The notes under the pieces are model-generated. The model was not told the DNA's origin, did no database searches, and saw nothing but the letters and a program-made list of their open reading frames with translations. From positions 1,240,001 to 1,304,000 of the forward strand of contig BQMF02000056.1 of assembly GCA_027922465.2 (NCBI GenBank): a stretch of 64,000 nt of DNA, in the 5' to 3' direction. The stretch's first letter is position 1; every line of letters begins with the position of its first letter. The position numbers were made by a program, and so were the translations under genes. Shown here one piece after another: positions 34,892 to 45,965 of this stretch. The stretch is from Turritopsis dohrnii. Its lineage: Eukaryota; Cnidaria; Hydrozoa; Anthoathecata; Oceaniidae.

Positions 34892-35350
34892 TTAGAATCT
34901 TTCTGCTACTATTCCAATAACTGCAGCACCCAATGCTCCTAATGCCCCAATCCATCCCAAAATGTAACTCCAGCCATACTTTGTTCCGTACCCAACATTC
35001 ATTTTATTTGTAAATATCGCCAAAGCTACGACTATACATCCAGCAGCCCCAAATAAAAAGATGGACGCAAATACACCTTTGACTTTTTCAGATACCAGAC
35101 CGAGGAGTGACATAAGTGCTCCTGCAGCTGCAGCAAGGCATGCCAGAATGGCAAACGCGCGTACTGCTTTGAACCAGCTCAAATCAGGGTCATATGATTT
35201 GCAACCACCATAACCACAATATTTCCATAAACCTTGGCCAGCGTCAATAGATCCTTTAGCCGTGATCCAATAGTTCCCTCCGGCACAAGCTGCAATGAAA
35301 ATGAAGGCGCCTACACTTCCAATAAGCAGTAATACTTTACCGAGTTTCAT
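34892..35350 (-). CDS. claudin/PMP22-like four-TM membrane protein
   Basis: 152 codons in one uninterrupted exon. Four hydrophobic segments lie at about residues 6-24, 63-86, 93-113 and 128-149. The first extracellular loop carries the family signature W-GLW-C-C: NYW at 26-28, GLW at 40-42, Cys45 and Cys50. The second loop is short (NKMNVGYGTKYGW). The order TM1, long loop with GLW, then three TMs is that of the claudin/PMP22/EMP/VAB-9 superfamily, whose members act in cell contacts or membrane organisation. It is shorter than vertebrate claudins (over 200 residues), lacks a long cytoplasmic tail and has no PDZ ligand ending (it ends AERF). The start at 35350 fits TM1. A TATATATATA run at about 35424-35434 lies about 80 bp upstream as a possible TATA box. 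The precise role is unknown. Confidence 0.85.
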   Translation of the reverse strand: MKLGKVLLLIGSVGAFIFIAACAGGNYWITAKGSIDAGQGLWKYCGYGGCKSYDPDLSWFKAVRAFAILACLAAAAGALMSLLGLVSEKVKGVFASIFLFGAAGCIVVALAIFTNKMNVGYGTKYGWSYILGWIGALGALGAAVIGIVAERF

Positions 35351-35423
35351 CTTTTTCCGATTTGTAGTTTGATGAAATGAGTTTGTTGATGTTTAAGACT
35401 ATAAGATAAAAAATAAACCAATA

Positions 35424-35434
35424 TATATATATAG
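35424..35434 (-). promoter_or_regulatory. possible TATA box of claudin-like gene
   Basis: A TA run on the - strand 75-85 bp upstream of the ATG. It may also be just a short (TA)n microsatellite. Confidence 0.35.
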
Positions 35435-37052
35435 TACGTATCAAAAGCACTACCAAAAGCACGGGTGAAAAAACACATTAGTCTTAAGCACAGCAAAAGT
35501 TGTCAACACTGTATCAAGTTGAAACGCCCAATGATGCAAAAGCAACACTCTCGTTATACTTTATTGAAACATGCTGTTATTTGTCAAAAAAAAAAAAAAA
35601 AAACAAAGACAGAGATGTTTACTTCACAATGGACAAAATTGTCAAAAAATCACTGCGTCAAAGAGCATTTCTATTGAAATAGTGTGTATATTGTTATTAA
35701 AAATGCACTCAACCACAGCGACTTTTCAACAAATTTGTCAATTGGGTTTTGACTTGCTTAAAGTTGCGTATATTACAATATGTAATATCAATGGCCGCAT
35801 AATCGAAATTTGTATTAGACTTTCTCAAGTTTCTGTTTGCAATACGTCATAAAAACACGTCGTGGAACCCTTAAAATATTTTACTATTTCTCTAACGAAA
35901 TATTCCTTAACAAAATGATTTTCTTGATAATGAATTATCTTATTTTCTAACGAAGACTTCTTCAAGTAAAGTATTTTAGTTCGTATGAACATGAATGATA
36001 TATAATTCCGCAAATAATCGGAAGTCAAAAAATATTTATTTTAAACTTTCATTCTTTTACACCGTGTCTCTTTATTCTCCAGCATTACGTTTAAACACCT
36101 GCATAAAGTTTCAATAAACAATACATTATTAACGAATTTCAAAAGTCAATATAGCCAACAGATTGCGAACGTGTGCCAGGAAGAAAGTATTCCCTGTGAA
36201 GCCATTACATTGAACATTGGAATTAAAAAATTGATGTATACTTCTCGATTTACACATATTGAGAAAATTCCTTTTTTCTTTATTTTCACATTTACCTTCC
36301 TCTTTTCACTTCTCTTGTTTTGCAGATTTTTCTGCTTCAAGTTGAGTTACACTTACAATGTTTTTAATAGATTGGAAAATCAGAAAATAAAAGTAAAAGA
36401 AGGTAATATTAGTCAACATAAAGTGATGTTGAGATCAAACAATGAACGAAAAACTTTGTGTTGATTAAAATGGGAGCCCAAATTAACAATATTATAAATA
36501 AATACATTTATAATGTATTATAAATATATAGTTTCCTCAATACGTTGCTGATAATTGTATAATCTTACTGATATGTTCATGCACTCCACGCAACAAGTTA
36601 GCGCAGAAATTTTTTCTGACATTTCCTCGGATGTGTCTTATTTGTTCTTCACACACATTGTGAAAGCACGTGCCAGTACAATGATTTTTTACGCGGACAT
36701 TTAGGTCATTTAGGGCAGAAAGGGAAATCGTGCAAGTAACCTAATCGCCACTTAAGACTGAAAAGAAATATCACAATGTTGAACTCCTCCACTTTTTTTG
36801 ACTGACCCTAGATACGCCTCTGCCCTGGTTGTTTACATAAAAAAGAAACCTGTGGCTGATAATGAGCGTGAAGGAGGGTGTTTGATAATAGAGAGTCATA
36901 AAGAGAGAGCGATATAGAAACCACCAGATGGAATGTGTGTTAAGACCTTAAAAAAACAAAAAAATAAACAGCATTTGGATATATTTTAAAAATATAACCA
37001 ATATGTAAAGTTTTGAAATTGTTTTCTCGACACATTTTTACTATTGTTTTTA
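35435..37052. other. no gene; MITE right end at 36735-36822
   Basis: The stretch 36735-36822 (CTAATCGCCACTTAAGACTG, ACTCCTCCACTTTTTTTGAC, and end GATACGCCTCTG) matches the MITE at 40411-40573 in inverse orientation, but its other end is not recognisable. A poly-A run lies at about 35588-35603. Otherwise only spurious ORFs. Confidence 0.5.
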
Positions 37053-39346
37053 GATTTCTGCGAAAGCAAGAAAGCTATTACAACCGGCTTTGGTTTTTTT
37101 TTCATACTGTCCAAACCTAGCGGTTTTTTGAAAACTCATGCGTGCGTTTACATGAAACCAAAACGCCGTGCAATGTCACCAGCGAAGAAACCCTTTTAGA
37201 TTTACAAGTTTCTTCGGTCAATATTAAATATATTTTTAATAGCATATACATATTTTAAGATGAAAAAAAATCTATAGAAGAAACTTTGAATTATCTTGAA
37301 CTGTGACCATTCTTTTCTAAAGAAGATTTCAACGTTTTGTCAACAGAAGAGTCAAAAGGTATATATTTGTTTGTTTTTAATGAAAACACAAAACATCTTC
37401 GTTTGTTTCATGTATGGGCTGTTATTCTTTTTAATCTGTGGATACTGAAGCTCAGCTTAGAGTCCTCCTCAGCTCCAACATCAAAAAATGTGTGTCTACT
37501 AATGTTTTAATGTAATGTTTTAATGTTTGATGATAATATTTTAATGTGTTAATGTTTGATCTGTTTTTAAATTTATATATATTGTCAATGTCCTTTATTA
37601 CAAACTGCTTTCCTAATTACTATAGCAAATTGAAACATCTTCCAATTGCCTGTAAACTCAATACACAGCAAATCATGTAACAATCCAAAATTTTCCTTTC
37701 AGAGTGTTATATAAGTATATGTGTGTGGTGATTTAGATAAGTTTAGAGCATAGGTGTTTGTAACATTGGGAATTACGTTTGTAATTAAGAAGATTGATAG
37801 TACACATCAAATATTTAAAGTTTATGATTTACGTACGTAATCACTGTGTGAGATCTGATAATCATAAGCTGATTCTGTACTCCCAAAAGAAGGGATGTTT
37901 TATGTCATTCAGATGTAATTAAGTTTATCGGTGGTGTATATGTACAGTGTGTATCAAAATGTCTTATCCACCAACTTTCAAGGCGCATATCTCATTACAT
38001 GTCTAATAAAATATTGTGAATTTTATATCACAAGAAAGAACTTTTCATGCTCTATCCATTAATATAAAATGTTTGACAAAATATTTGTTCTTCGAAAAGA
38101 TATTGAAGAAAAACTCAACGATATGGTTCATTAAATTCTTAAAAGTCAATTAACTCATTTTACAATGAAGGTCATTTGTAAACACAATAAAAAATATTAA
38201 AAAACATCACACAGTAAAAAAATTTTATTTGAAATTTTTAAGATCAGTTATTATGGGAAATTAATACGCAAAGCTATACTTAAAATTTTCTAAAGGTTTC
38301 ATCAGCACAACAAAAGAAAATTACACCATTGAAAAGTCATTAGCAAGTCAGTTAATTGACTTTTAAGAATTTAGTGAGCCAAATCGTTGAGTTTTCCTTC
38401 AATATCTTTTCGAAGAACATATATTTTGGCAAACATTTTATATTAACGGATAGAGCATGAAAAGCTCTTTCTTGTGATATAAAATTCACAATATTTTATC
38501 AGACATTTAATGAGATATGCGCCTTGAAAGTTGGTGGATAAGACATTTTGATACACACTGTATATGCAATGAAGTTTTGCAAAGTGTTGACTACAGTTCT
38601 GCAATGCCTCTAGGTGCATATGTAATCAGAATTAAGAAGATTGATAATACATATCAAATGTTTAAAGTTTATGATTTATGTACATAATCACTGTGTGACA
38701 TCTGAAAAGATCAATATAAACATAAGCTGATTTTGTACTCCCACAAGAAGGGATGTTTTATGTCATTCAGATGTAATTAAGTTTGTCGGTGGTGTATACG
38801 TGTATGCAATGAAGTTTCGCATAGTGTCAATTACAGTTTTGCAATGCTTCTGGGTGCATATGTAATCAGAAATGTAATGTTATGTTGTTAAAATCATTCA
38901 ACTTTTCTTAAATTTCCTAAAGATTTTTTTTTTAACTAATCATGAATTTCAACTTAAATGAAGAATGTAAGTGCATGCCATATTGTTAATCAAACTAAAA
39001 CATAAATTTCTGGTTTGAGTTAGCTTTATATGTATCTATATATGTTGATTTTAGTCTATATGAATGTATTTTGCATGATGATCAAAATTTATATGTTCTT
39101 GGAAAAATGTTGAGTTTATGGGTTATGAGCATACTCATTAAGATATCTGAAAGGATCCATAGTCGTTTATATTATTTTGTATCAACAAACATGTCATTCA
39201 GTTTATTGTTTCAGATTGTGTGAATTTTTCAAAATTGATTCAAAATCAGTCAACTTTCAGGAATGCTATTATAGTATTTCATTTGTCAAATTTTCATTTT
39301 TCAACTGATTTTGCAGAAATCTTTCTGCCCATAAGGGCATCTTGTT
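37053..39346 (+). mobile_element. dispersed repeat, copy 1 (with internal duplication)
   Basis: Both ends match the opposite-strand copy at 53058-54957: here GATTTCTGCGAAAGCAAGAA at the left and GGGCATCTTGTT at the right. Internal blocks such as ACATTGGGAATT and TAATTAAGAAGATTGATA also match in inverse orientation. A ~240-bp segment is tandemly duplicated (37730-37944 plus 38561-38632, and 38621-38872), and the first copy is split by the MITE at 37945. No coding capacity recognised; class unknown. Confidence 0.65.
37945..38560. mobile_element. mariner-type MITE, 616 bp
   Basis: TIRs CAGTGTGTATCAAAATGTCT and its inverse, arms of about 220 bp, TA on both sides (37943-37944, 38561-38562). The second copy of the host duplication (around 38793-38803) is uninterrupted and acts as an empty site. 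It shares the CAGTGTGT start with the elements at 11194 and 12882. No ORF. Confidence 0.85.
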
Positions 39347-40410
39347 AGTATTATGAAACGTGTAAATATTGTCTTGGTTTCAGTTCAACAGATTTTATCA
39401 TATACATAAGAAGTAATCGGCGCCACATGATTATCAAGTATACAATAACAATGGAGCTCAGTGTAATATGTATCTTATTACTCAGCGACCGTTGTTAAGG
39501 CGTATTAAAATGGACCGATAACTTTTTTTTCGTCTGGTTCCATTGAAAGGCTAGTGAAGTTAGACTTAGTTAATGCGTTCAACCCTAACCCTACCTAACT
39601 AACCCTTTTGTGTTGGTGTTGGTTAATTCCTCTACAACTCCGCTGATTTCTTGGTGAAACATTTTAGGCTGATTCGTACAAAAAGTATTCGGAACAGTTT
39701 TCGTTCCGAATTATACATGCTTCATGCATGCAAAGAGAAACCATTGCTGTGCTGACACTGAAGTTATTGTTCTCTTGACTTTTTAGTACGGCAGCAGTGC
39801 GAAAGCAAATACGGTAATAAAACAACTAATCATGCGCTTATTTATCCTGCGCTTTACAATTCACGAAAAAACTATGTAAATTTTCAGACATGCCAACATT
39901 TTGAAAAGTGAAAGAAGGAAGGAACGTTTGTGGTTTACGGCTACGCGCAGCTTTGTTGTGATAAGGGTACCGCATGATATTAGGGCGGTCTTAGCATGGC
40001 AGACCTTAACATAAACTTAACACAAAGTGAAATTAGGTGACAACAAACAACAAGAAAAGTGGAATTAAAAAGAACTGATAGCTTAAAATAGTTTCACAGT
40101 TCAAGGTTTCGAAAGTCGGCAGAAAAGTAGGATGTTTCCATAATCGTGCGGAAGGTTTTTTTAACGTTCATAATCGGGAGTTTCCTGCTGAAATCGGGAG
40201 AGTTGATATGTCTGGTAAATTGCAATGAAAAATGGAAGCTAGTAATTTTAAAAACATATCAAAACATTTACTATATAAGTATTTTCGGTACATTACCATT
40301 TATTTCCGAAACAATAGACCTTACTCTTATTAAATAGAAAGGGGAAGAACTTCAGTTACATGAAATTCGAAGCCTCACTTGAAATGAACTTATGGATGAG
40401 GGTGTAATGT
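39347..40410. other. no gene recognised
   Basis: Nothing with domain similarity or repeat structure was noticed. Confidence 0.5.
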
Positions 40411-40573
40411 CAGAGGCGTATTCATGGAGAGTTAAAAAAGTGGAGGAGTCCAACAATACGATATTTCTTTTCAGTCTTAAGTAGTGATTAGGTTATCTGC
40501 ATGCTCTCATATTCTACTCTAAATGACTAAACTCTCCTCCAAAAATTTTGACTGACCTCTACCTACGCCTCTG
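40411..40573. mobile_element. 163-bp hAT-like MITE with 5-bp TSD
   Basis: Ends CAGAGGCGTA and TACGCCTCTG, flanked by AATGT at 40406-40410 and 40574-40578. Same family as the fragment at 36735-36822, and same end type and TSD length as the element at 21502. Confidence 0.8.
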
Positions 40574-40879
40574 AATGTCGTCTTCCTCGTACTTCGAAGC
40601 TCTCCAATTAATGATACAAGATACGTCGAAGTGGTTCTCACTTTAATTCCTAAAAACGCTTCTTTGTTTTTCTTCTTCTCTTTCCTATTTTGCTATGTGA
40701 ACATGGAATGGAAGCTTTAAACGCAGTAATTCTGATGGTTTTTTTGCTTTCATTTAACTTTGTTTCTTTGAAAAACTTTATTGTTTTCTTGTTTATTTTC
40801 TTCTTTTGACTCTTTAAAAAAAATAAAAGTTTTATATAAAAATATGTATCCATGGTTACAGTTCACGCATTATATGCAT

Positions 40880-41900
40880 ATAGCCGCCCAGGAGGCGTCG
40901 CTCGCCACTCATGTTCAGTATGCGTTGTGTCGCAGAATTTAAGTCGTGAAAAGTTTTTACAGGCATTAATTTTTTAATTCATTTCTTACATTCAAAAGAT
41001 TTAAAACAGAAACAAATAGCAACATGCCTCAGAATATTTATTTATACGCAGATTAGAAGTAACGTTAATCTAAAAAAATGCAATATATAACACAGAACCG
41101 TTTACCCAGACATACAAAACAAAACATTGAATAACATTACAAAAATGATACCTTCCAACTTTTTCTTTTGTTCCAAAGTTACAACTGGACTGCAACCATT
41201 AATGAATTTTTGAAATGATATAGTCTGTTCTTCCCAAAACCGTCAACGTCATGATTAAAACCATGAGTTTCATTTCTTTATGCTTTTTTATTATTGCCTA
41301 AAAGATTAATATTTCAATTGTAATACCGAAAACCTAATCATGCTATAAGAATATTGAAATAAACAACAACAACAAAAAAAGGGAAAAAAATGAAATTCAA
41401 GTAATGCCAAACTTATATATACCCAGGTACGTAAACGATTACCATAACACAAAATAATGCATAAACTTGATAAAATATAAACTTAAGAAAAATCCACCCA
41501 ATAACGCTTCTTTTTTGTAGGACAGTTTCATTGCACAGTAATAACTAATGAACTTACTGTGTTATATTAGTTTCATATTAACAATACCTTCGTATGTATA
41601 CAAACCTGTGTTTCTTCGTGAAAACAACTGCGATAATGAAAATCGGTTATAAACGAACTAATATTTTGGAAATCGTCAACCAATCAAAATGGCGAAAAAA
41701 GAATTTATTTTGTTTTGATTGGTTTAAAAATTTAAACGTCGCACTTAGATTACGTAACATTAAAAAAAGTGTCTGTTGCCTTTGCGTGGTTTTACGACGA
41801 AAAGGGAAAAAATAAGAAGGATTTGACCGTGAAAAAAAAAGTAAATATATCACTGTCTAAAATAAAAGTGGGATGCACAACGCAAATTAGTATAATAAGA
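40880..41900 (-). mobile_element. non-autonomous Helitron, about 1 kb
   Basis: On the - strand it starts TCTTATTATACTAATTTGCG at 41900 (A before it) and runs to a hairpin GGCG-AGCGA-CGCC (40906-40894) and GGCGGCTA at about 40887-40880. The last base is T where G is expected for CTAG, a point change. Its 3' end resembles that of the element at 42411-43272 more than those at 1497 and 4385, although the 5' end is of the first type, so it is a chimera of the two families' ends. No ORF. Confidence 0.6.
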
Positions 41901-42410
41901 TTGATAATTACAACTACTTTATCAGGGTGAGTGCGGCCTCCATAAAAATCAAGAGGAGTTTACGTTTCTGGAAACACAGATTTATAATGCTTATCATGGA
42001 AGCAATGCAATTCTCAATATTAATCGTTATAAGTGATACTGTGATTATATACTGCTGAGTTTCCTTGCTAGCTACTTAGTGCTGATTTTGTGTTATTAAA
42101 TTGGTCAGGAGATACGAGAGCTCTCCTACCTCTCCTTGTTTTGCTTATTCAAATCGCGCTATACGCGAGGTGTTTGAAACGCAAAGCTTTCGTGTGGACA
42201 TTTTTTTAGCCTGGAAGTTATATGATCAAAAATCACAGCCTTGACCGTTCACATCAATATCATTGTTCATATTTTTGTTCATGTAATCTCAGCATTACTC
42301 AATAACATTATCCAGCACAATTCAGCACTATTCAATTATTATTTACATCATCTATTTTATATTTTATATTTTCCACTGCCTAATTATTAGTTATGCTTCT
42401 ACTGGTAGTA

Positions 42411-43272
42411 TCTATATATTAATAGCCGATTCTCTGTCTGTCTGTCTGTTTGTTTGTTTGTTTGTTTGTAAGTCACGCAAAATGGTAGATTGAATTGTGA
42501 GCGAAATTATTTCTTTTTTTTTGTGTGCGACGTGAGTTCGAAGCGTATACATTGCAACCCCAATCGAGCGTGACTTTTTTGGCTGATGAACTAATAGGAA
42601 TAACGTTTCGTTTTTATTACTATTGTTAGTTTTATATTCCACGTTGACTTGGCTTTGAAAACAACACATCAACTAAATACAAAGAAACTATCTGATTAAA
42701 CATTTTGGACAAAAAGCAGCAGTGGCAGAACGTGGCAGCATGTTTGGTTTGCCAGTGTATCCTAACTTATCCTTGACTGTCTGAGACGGGTGAACTTTTT
42801 TTTCGAGCAATCAAAATGTTTAAAAACCGATTGGTAAAAAAAGAGTATCATGAAACGAAATATTTTTTGCTTTTCTTTTAATAATTAAATTTCTTATTTT
42901 AATTGTTATGCGCTTCAGATCGAACTTTTTTTTTTATTCACTTTATTCATTTAGCACGTGCCTCTTTTTCTCTCCTCCGGCGTGATCTTTAAGAAGAGAA
43001 ACGATTTCCCCCTTACGTTTGATAGCACCCATGTTAGAGCGCGTAACTTTTTTAAAACAAAAGCTAATAAAAAGTTGAAGTTTTCTCTCTCTACGTTTTG
43101 AGTGTATTGTTACACTGACAAAAGATTGGTTTTACCAGAGGTTGTGACTTCGATTCTGCTTCTGGTTGAACACAAGTTGTACGAGCCGTTTATAAGGAAA
43201 TTTGACGTTTATTGATACAGTGATACAGAGCAGGTGGACATGGGCGGCGAGCGACGCCGCCTTGGCGGCTAG
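42411..43272 (+). mobile_element. non-autonomous Helitron, 862 bp, exact ends
   Basis: Starts TCTATATATTAATAGCC after A at 42410 and ends CTAG at 43269-43272 before T. A 7-bp stem GGCGGCG/CGCCGCC (43243-43249, 43255-43261) lies 7 nt before CTAG. A CTGT/TTTG microsatellite follows the 5' end, as in the sister copy at 63661. The empty site occurs at 43698/43699. Non-coding. It splits a tandemly duplicated Helitron-protein remnant. Confidence 0.9.
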
Positions 43273-43289
43273 TTATTATATATTGCTTT

Positions 43290-45430
43290 ATTCTGCTCAA
43301 ATTTGCATTTAGCTGCTTTAAAATTTATTTTGTTAGTTGTATATGGTGTTGAAAGTAACCCAGGACCACATTTTTCTAAAGTAGTTCAAGGATCTTTTCA
43401 CCAAGGTGATCAAAAATTTGGTGAAACAGCAGGTTTTCAATGTACCGGAAATGCTTACATTGCAATATGCTTCAGTGCTATCAAGAAAGTATCATTATGG
43501 AAATCTTGGGATTTAGACTACGTTTTGAATCTAGGTGATGCACTCTTTCAAATCGCGTTATACCCGAGGTGTTTGGAATGCAAAGGTTTCGTGTGGACAT
43601 TTTTTTAGCCTGGAAGTTTCTTGATCAAGAATCACAGCCTTTACCGTTCAGATCACTCTATTTTGAATTCCATGCCTTATGTTTCTTCTGGTATAGTATT
43701 ATTATATGTTGCTATATTCTGCTCAAATTTGCATTTAGCTGCTTTCAAACTTATGTAGTTGTATATGGAAGTGAAAGTAACCCAGGACCAAATTTTTCTA
43801 AAGTAGTTCAAGAACCTTTTCACTTATATATACATGATCCAAAATTTGGTGAAACAGCAGGTTTTCAATGTACCGAAAATGGCTTACAATATGTTACAGT
43901 GCCATCAAGAAAGTATCATTATGGACATCTTGGGATTTACACTATGTTTTGAATCAGGTGATGCACTCTTTAATTGTTGCAAGCCAAACAGCAGGGCCCC
44001 TAGTAGCAGTTGATAAAGTATTCCTTGTAATACTTTAAAGTCAGAAATTCATTCGCGAAATTTTTTGTATTTCGCGGGAATTGGTGAAAAATCTTTCACC
44101 AAAAAATGTTAGACTAGATTTTATTTCTTCTTTTTACGACGTATGCACTTGGTATTTGTTATGATATTTTTATGAACAAAGTTGAGAAGAGAAGAAAGCT
44201 AATTTGTTACAATCTTCGACGCTCGTTATCTCGAACCCCCAAGGGACCGACAAAAACGTTCGACATTACAAAAGATAATGAGCGTCGACTGTACTGTGTT
44301 TCAAATACGTTCCGGTACAGTATGGTGAACTTGCATGCAATAGCGAAAGAACTGTAAATGCAATTTTTAAACAGATTTCAACATTTTTAAAGATTTTTGA
44401 AAATTTTCGCGTATCAGCGCAAAATAATTTTTTCTGCGGGAATTTAATTTCGCGAATGTCCCAAAAAGATTTTTTCGCCGACATTTAATTTCGCAAATTG
44501 AGAGTCCATTCGCGAAATTCGCGAAAATTTCTTCCCGCAAAAATTTCTGACTTTAAAGTATATTCATTGAACCCCATTTAGTCAAGTTGCTTTTCTAAGT
44601 ATGGTAAATCATCTTTTTTTAGAAGAAATTGACCTTTTTCAAACTCAAAAAAATCTCCTAGCCAATGATATGGGTACCGGTGCTATTTTTACTTGTGCAG
44701 GTTACAGTTCTGCACTTCTCTGAGATATTGAAAACATTCAATATATATATATTTATTTGATTTACACAGTAAAGTAGTTGGTGATTCTGACTGTTCATCT
44801 GCTTGAAATGGCAACATTACTTGAATTTATTTTTTAAGTGAACTAAATGCATTTATAAAAGATATGTTTGAACCTATTGTAATGAAACACAGTATAACAT
44901 CCAATTATCGCCATTTATGCGATACAAGATACTATTTCTTCAATTAAAGCAATTATATTACAATTACGCTGAAAGGTCAATTTCTGAAATTGAAAGGTTG
45001 TATTTGCAATGTACCCTTTGATACTTCTGTGACCAATGTATTTCCATGTGGAGCTGACGTTTAGTTATCATAAAACTGAAAAGTTAGCTTTCTATGGACA
45101 TGTTTATTTTGAGTCTGTCTCTCCAGAATGCATTTATTCAGGTCTTCAATATTTTCAGGAACACAATCCATTTGACATAAAATTCATCATGATAACATTC
45201 CTAATGATTTCCTAGATTTGTCTGAGATTTCCACTTAAGATTTGCGTGAAGAACACGTTAACAAAGATAACCTTGAAGAAGATAAAAATCCACTAGATTT
45301 GTTCAGATTGAACACACAGGAAACAATGTTGTATAATAGTTTCTCCTCAATTGAAGAAATTAATATTACCCCTGGGGAAGGTCAGCAACCTAGTTCTCTG
45401 TTGACAGAAGCATTATGAAGAATTAGCCTT
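43290..45430 (+). pseudogene. decayed N-terminal part of an autonomous Helitron protein
   Basis: Collinear fragments: VVYGVESNPGP (a 2A-like motif), then VVQGSFHQ, FGETAGFQCTGNA and KKVSLWKSWDLDYVL (43330-43545); a second tandem copy at 43750-43950 with SESNPGP; after a MITE, EEIDLFQTQKNLLANDMGTG and AIFTCAGYSSALL (44620-44720) and NGNIT/LLEF; then ISEIERLYLQC (about 44975), SPECIYSG, and EEINITPGEGQQPSSLLTE (about 45353-45410), which resembles the start of Helitron_like_N. The QC..NA block and a possible later DxH suggest a papain-fold protease like those known in Helitron/Helentron proteins. Stops, frame changes and the insertions make it dead. Rep and helicase parts are absent. Confidence 0.5.
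44039..44552. mobile_element. 514-bp MITE with TTAA target
   Basis: Starts AGTCAGAAATTCATTCGCG and ends with TTTCTGACT, flanked by TTAA (44035-44038 and 44553-44556). The interior repeats TTCGCGAAA-type words. TTAA duplications are used by piggyBac and Kolobok; the TIR lacks the CCC start of piggyBac. It splits the Helitron-protein remnant. Related TTCGCGGGTA words recur at 45850-45960. Confidence 0.7.
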
Positions 45431-45494
45431 ATTTGAAAAATTTGGAAATTATCCAGTTATTTCTACATTTCTTCTATTTCCACTTTATTACTGG

Positions 45495-45715
45495 TAAAAG
45501 TCATAGATTCTTACATAATGACCACTGTTTCCGCATTGATCAGATAAGCAATTTTAAGTGGCTTTCTTTTTCACCTAATGCTGATGGTGGATTTTATTTA
45601 CCTTGTGTTCTCTTTGCTGATAAATTTCGTAATGTGACACTCAAAAATAAGAATCTACTTTTTCAAGCTGTGAAAACACAGCTCAAGTGCCTGTACTTAG
45701 AATTAAAATCATGAA
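45495..45715 (+). pseudogene. hAT-type transposase, TTF zinc-finger fragment
   Basis: Reads HNDHCFRIDQISNFKWLSFS, then GGFYLPCVLFADKFRN. 'W L .. S ... DG.FCLPCVLF' is the TTF-type zinc-finger block at the N terminus of many hAT transposases. It is cut at both ends and the catalytic and dimerisation regions are missing. Confidence 0.55.
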
Positions 45716-45839
45716 AAGGCACCAGTAGATAGTAAAAAAATCTTGTCATCAATAAGTCTCTTTCATTTATCACACGTCAAGAAGCAAAGAAAGAAAAGTT
45801 GGTTCAATAAAATAAGTAAAAATATAAACAATTACCTTA

Positions 45840-45965
45840 AAGGTATTAAATTTCGCGGGTACTTAATTTGCGATTGTAAAATTTGTACTTTTCGCGGGTA
45901 TTTACTTTCGCGATTTTTGGTTTCGAACATTTTTTGTGGGTACTTAATTTCGCGATTTTGGGTTG
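45840..45965. repeat. TTTCGCGGGTA-type repeats
   Basis: Four phrases of the form ATTTCGCGGGTACTTAATTT or a variant. These words resemble the interior of the TTAA MITE at 44039. Confidence 0.5.

Noticed and set aside
35465..35852. Three overlapping lysine-rich ORFs
   Set aside because: They run through a poly-A tract in different frames; low-complexity chance ORFs.
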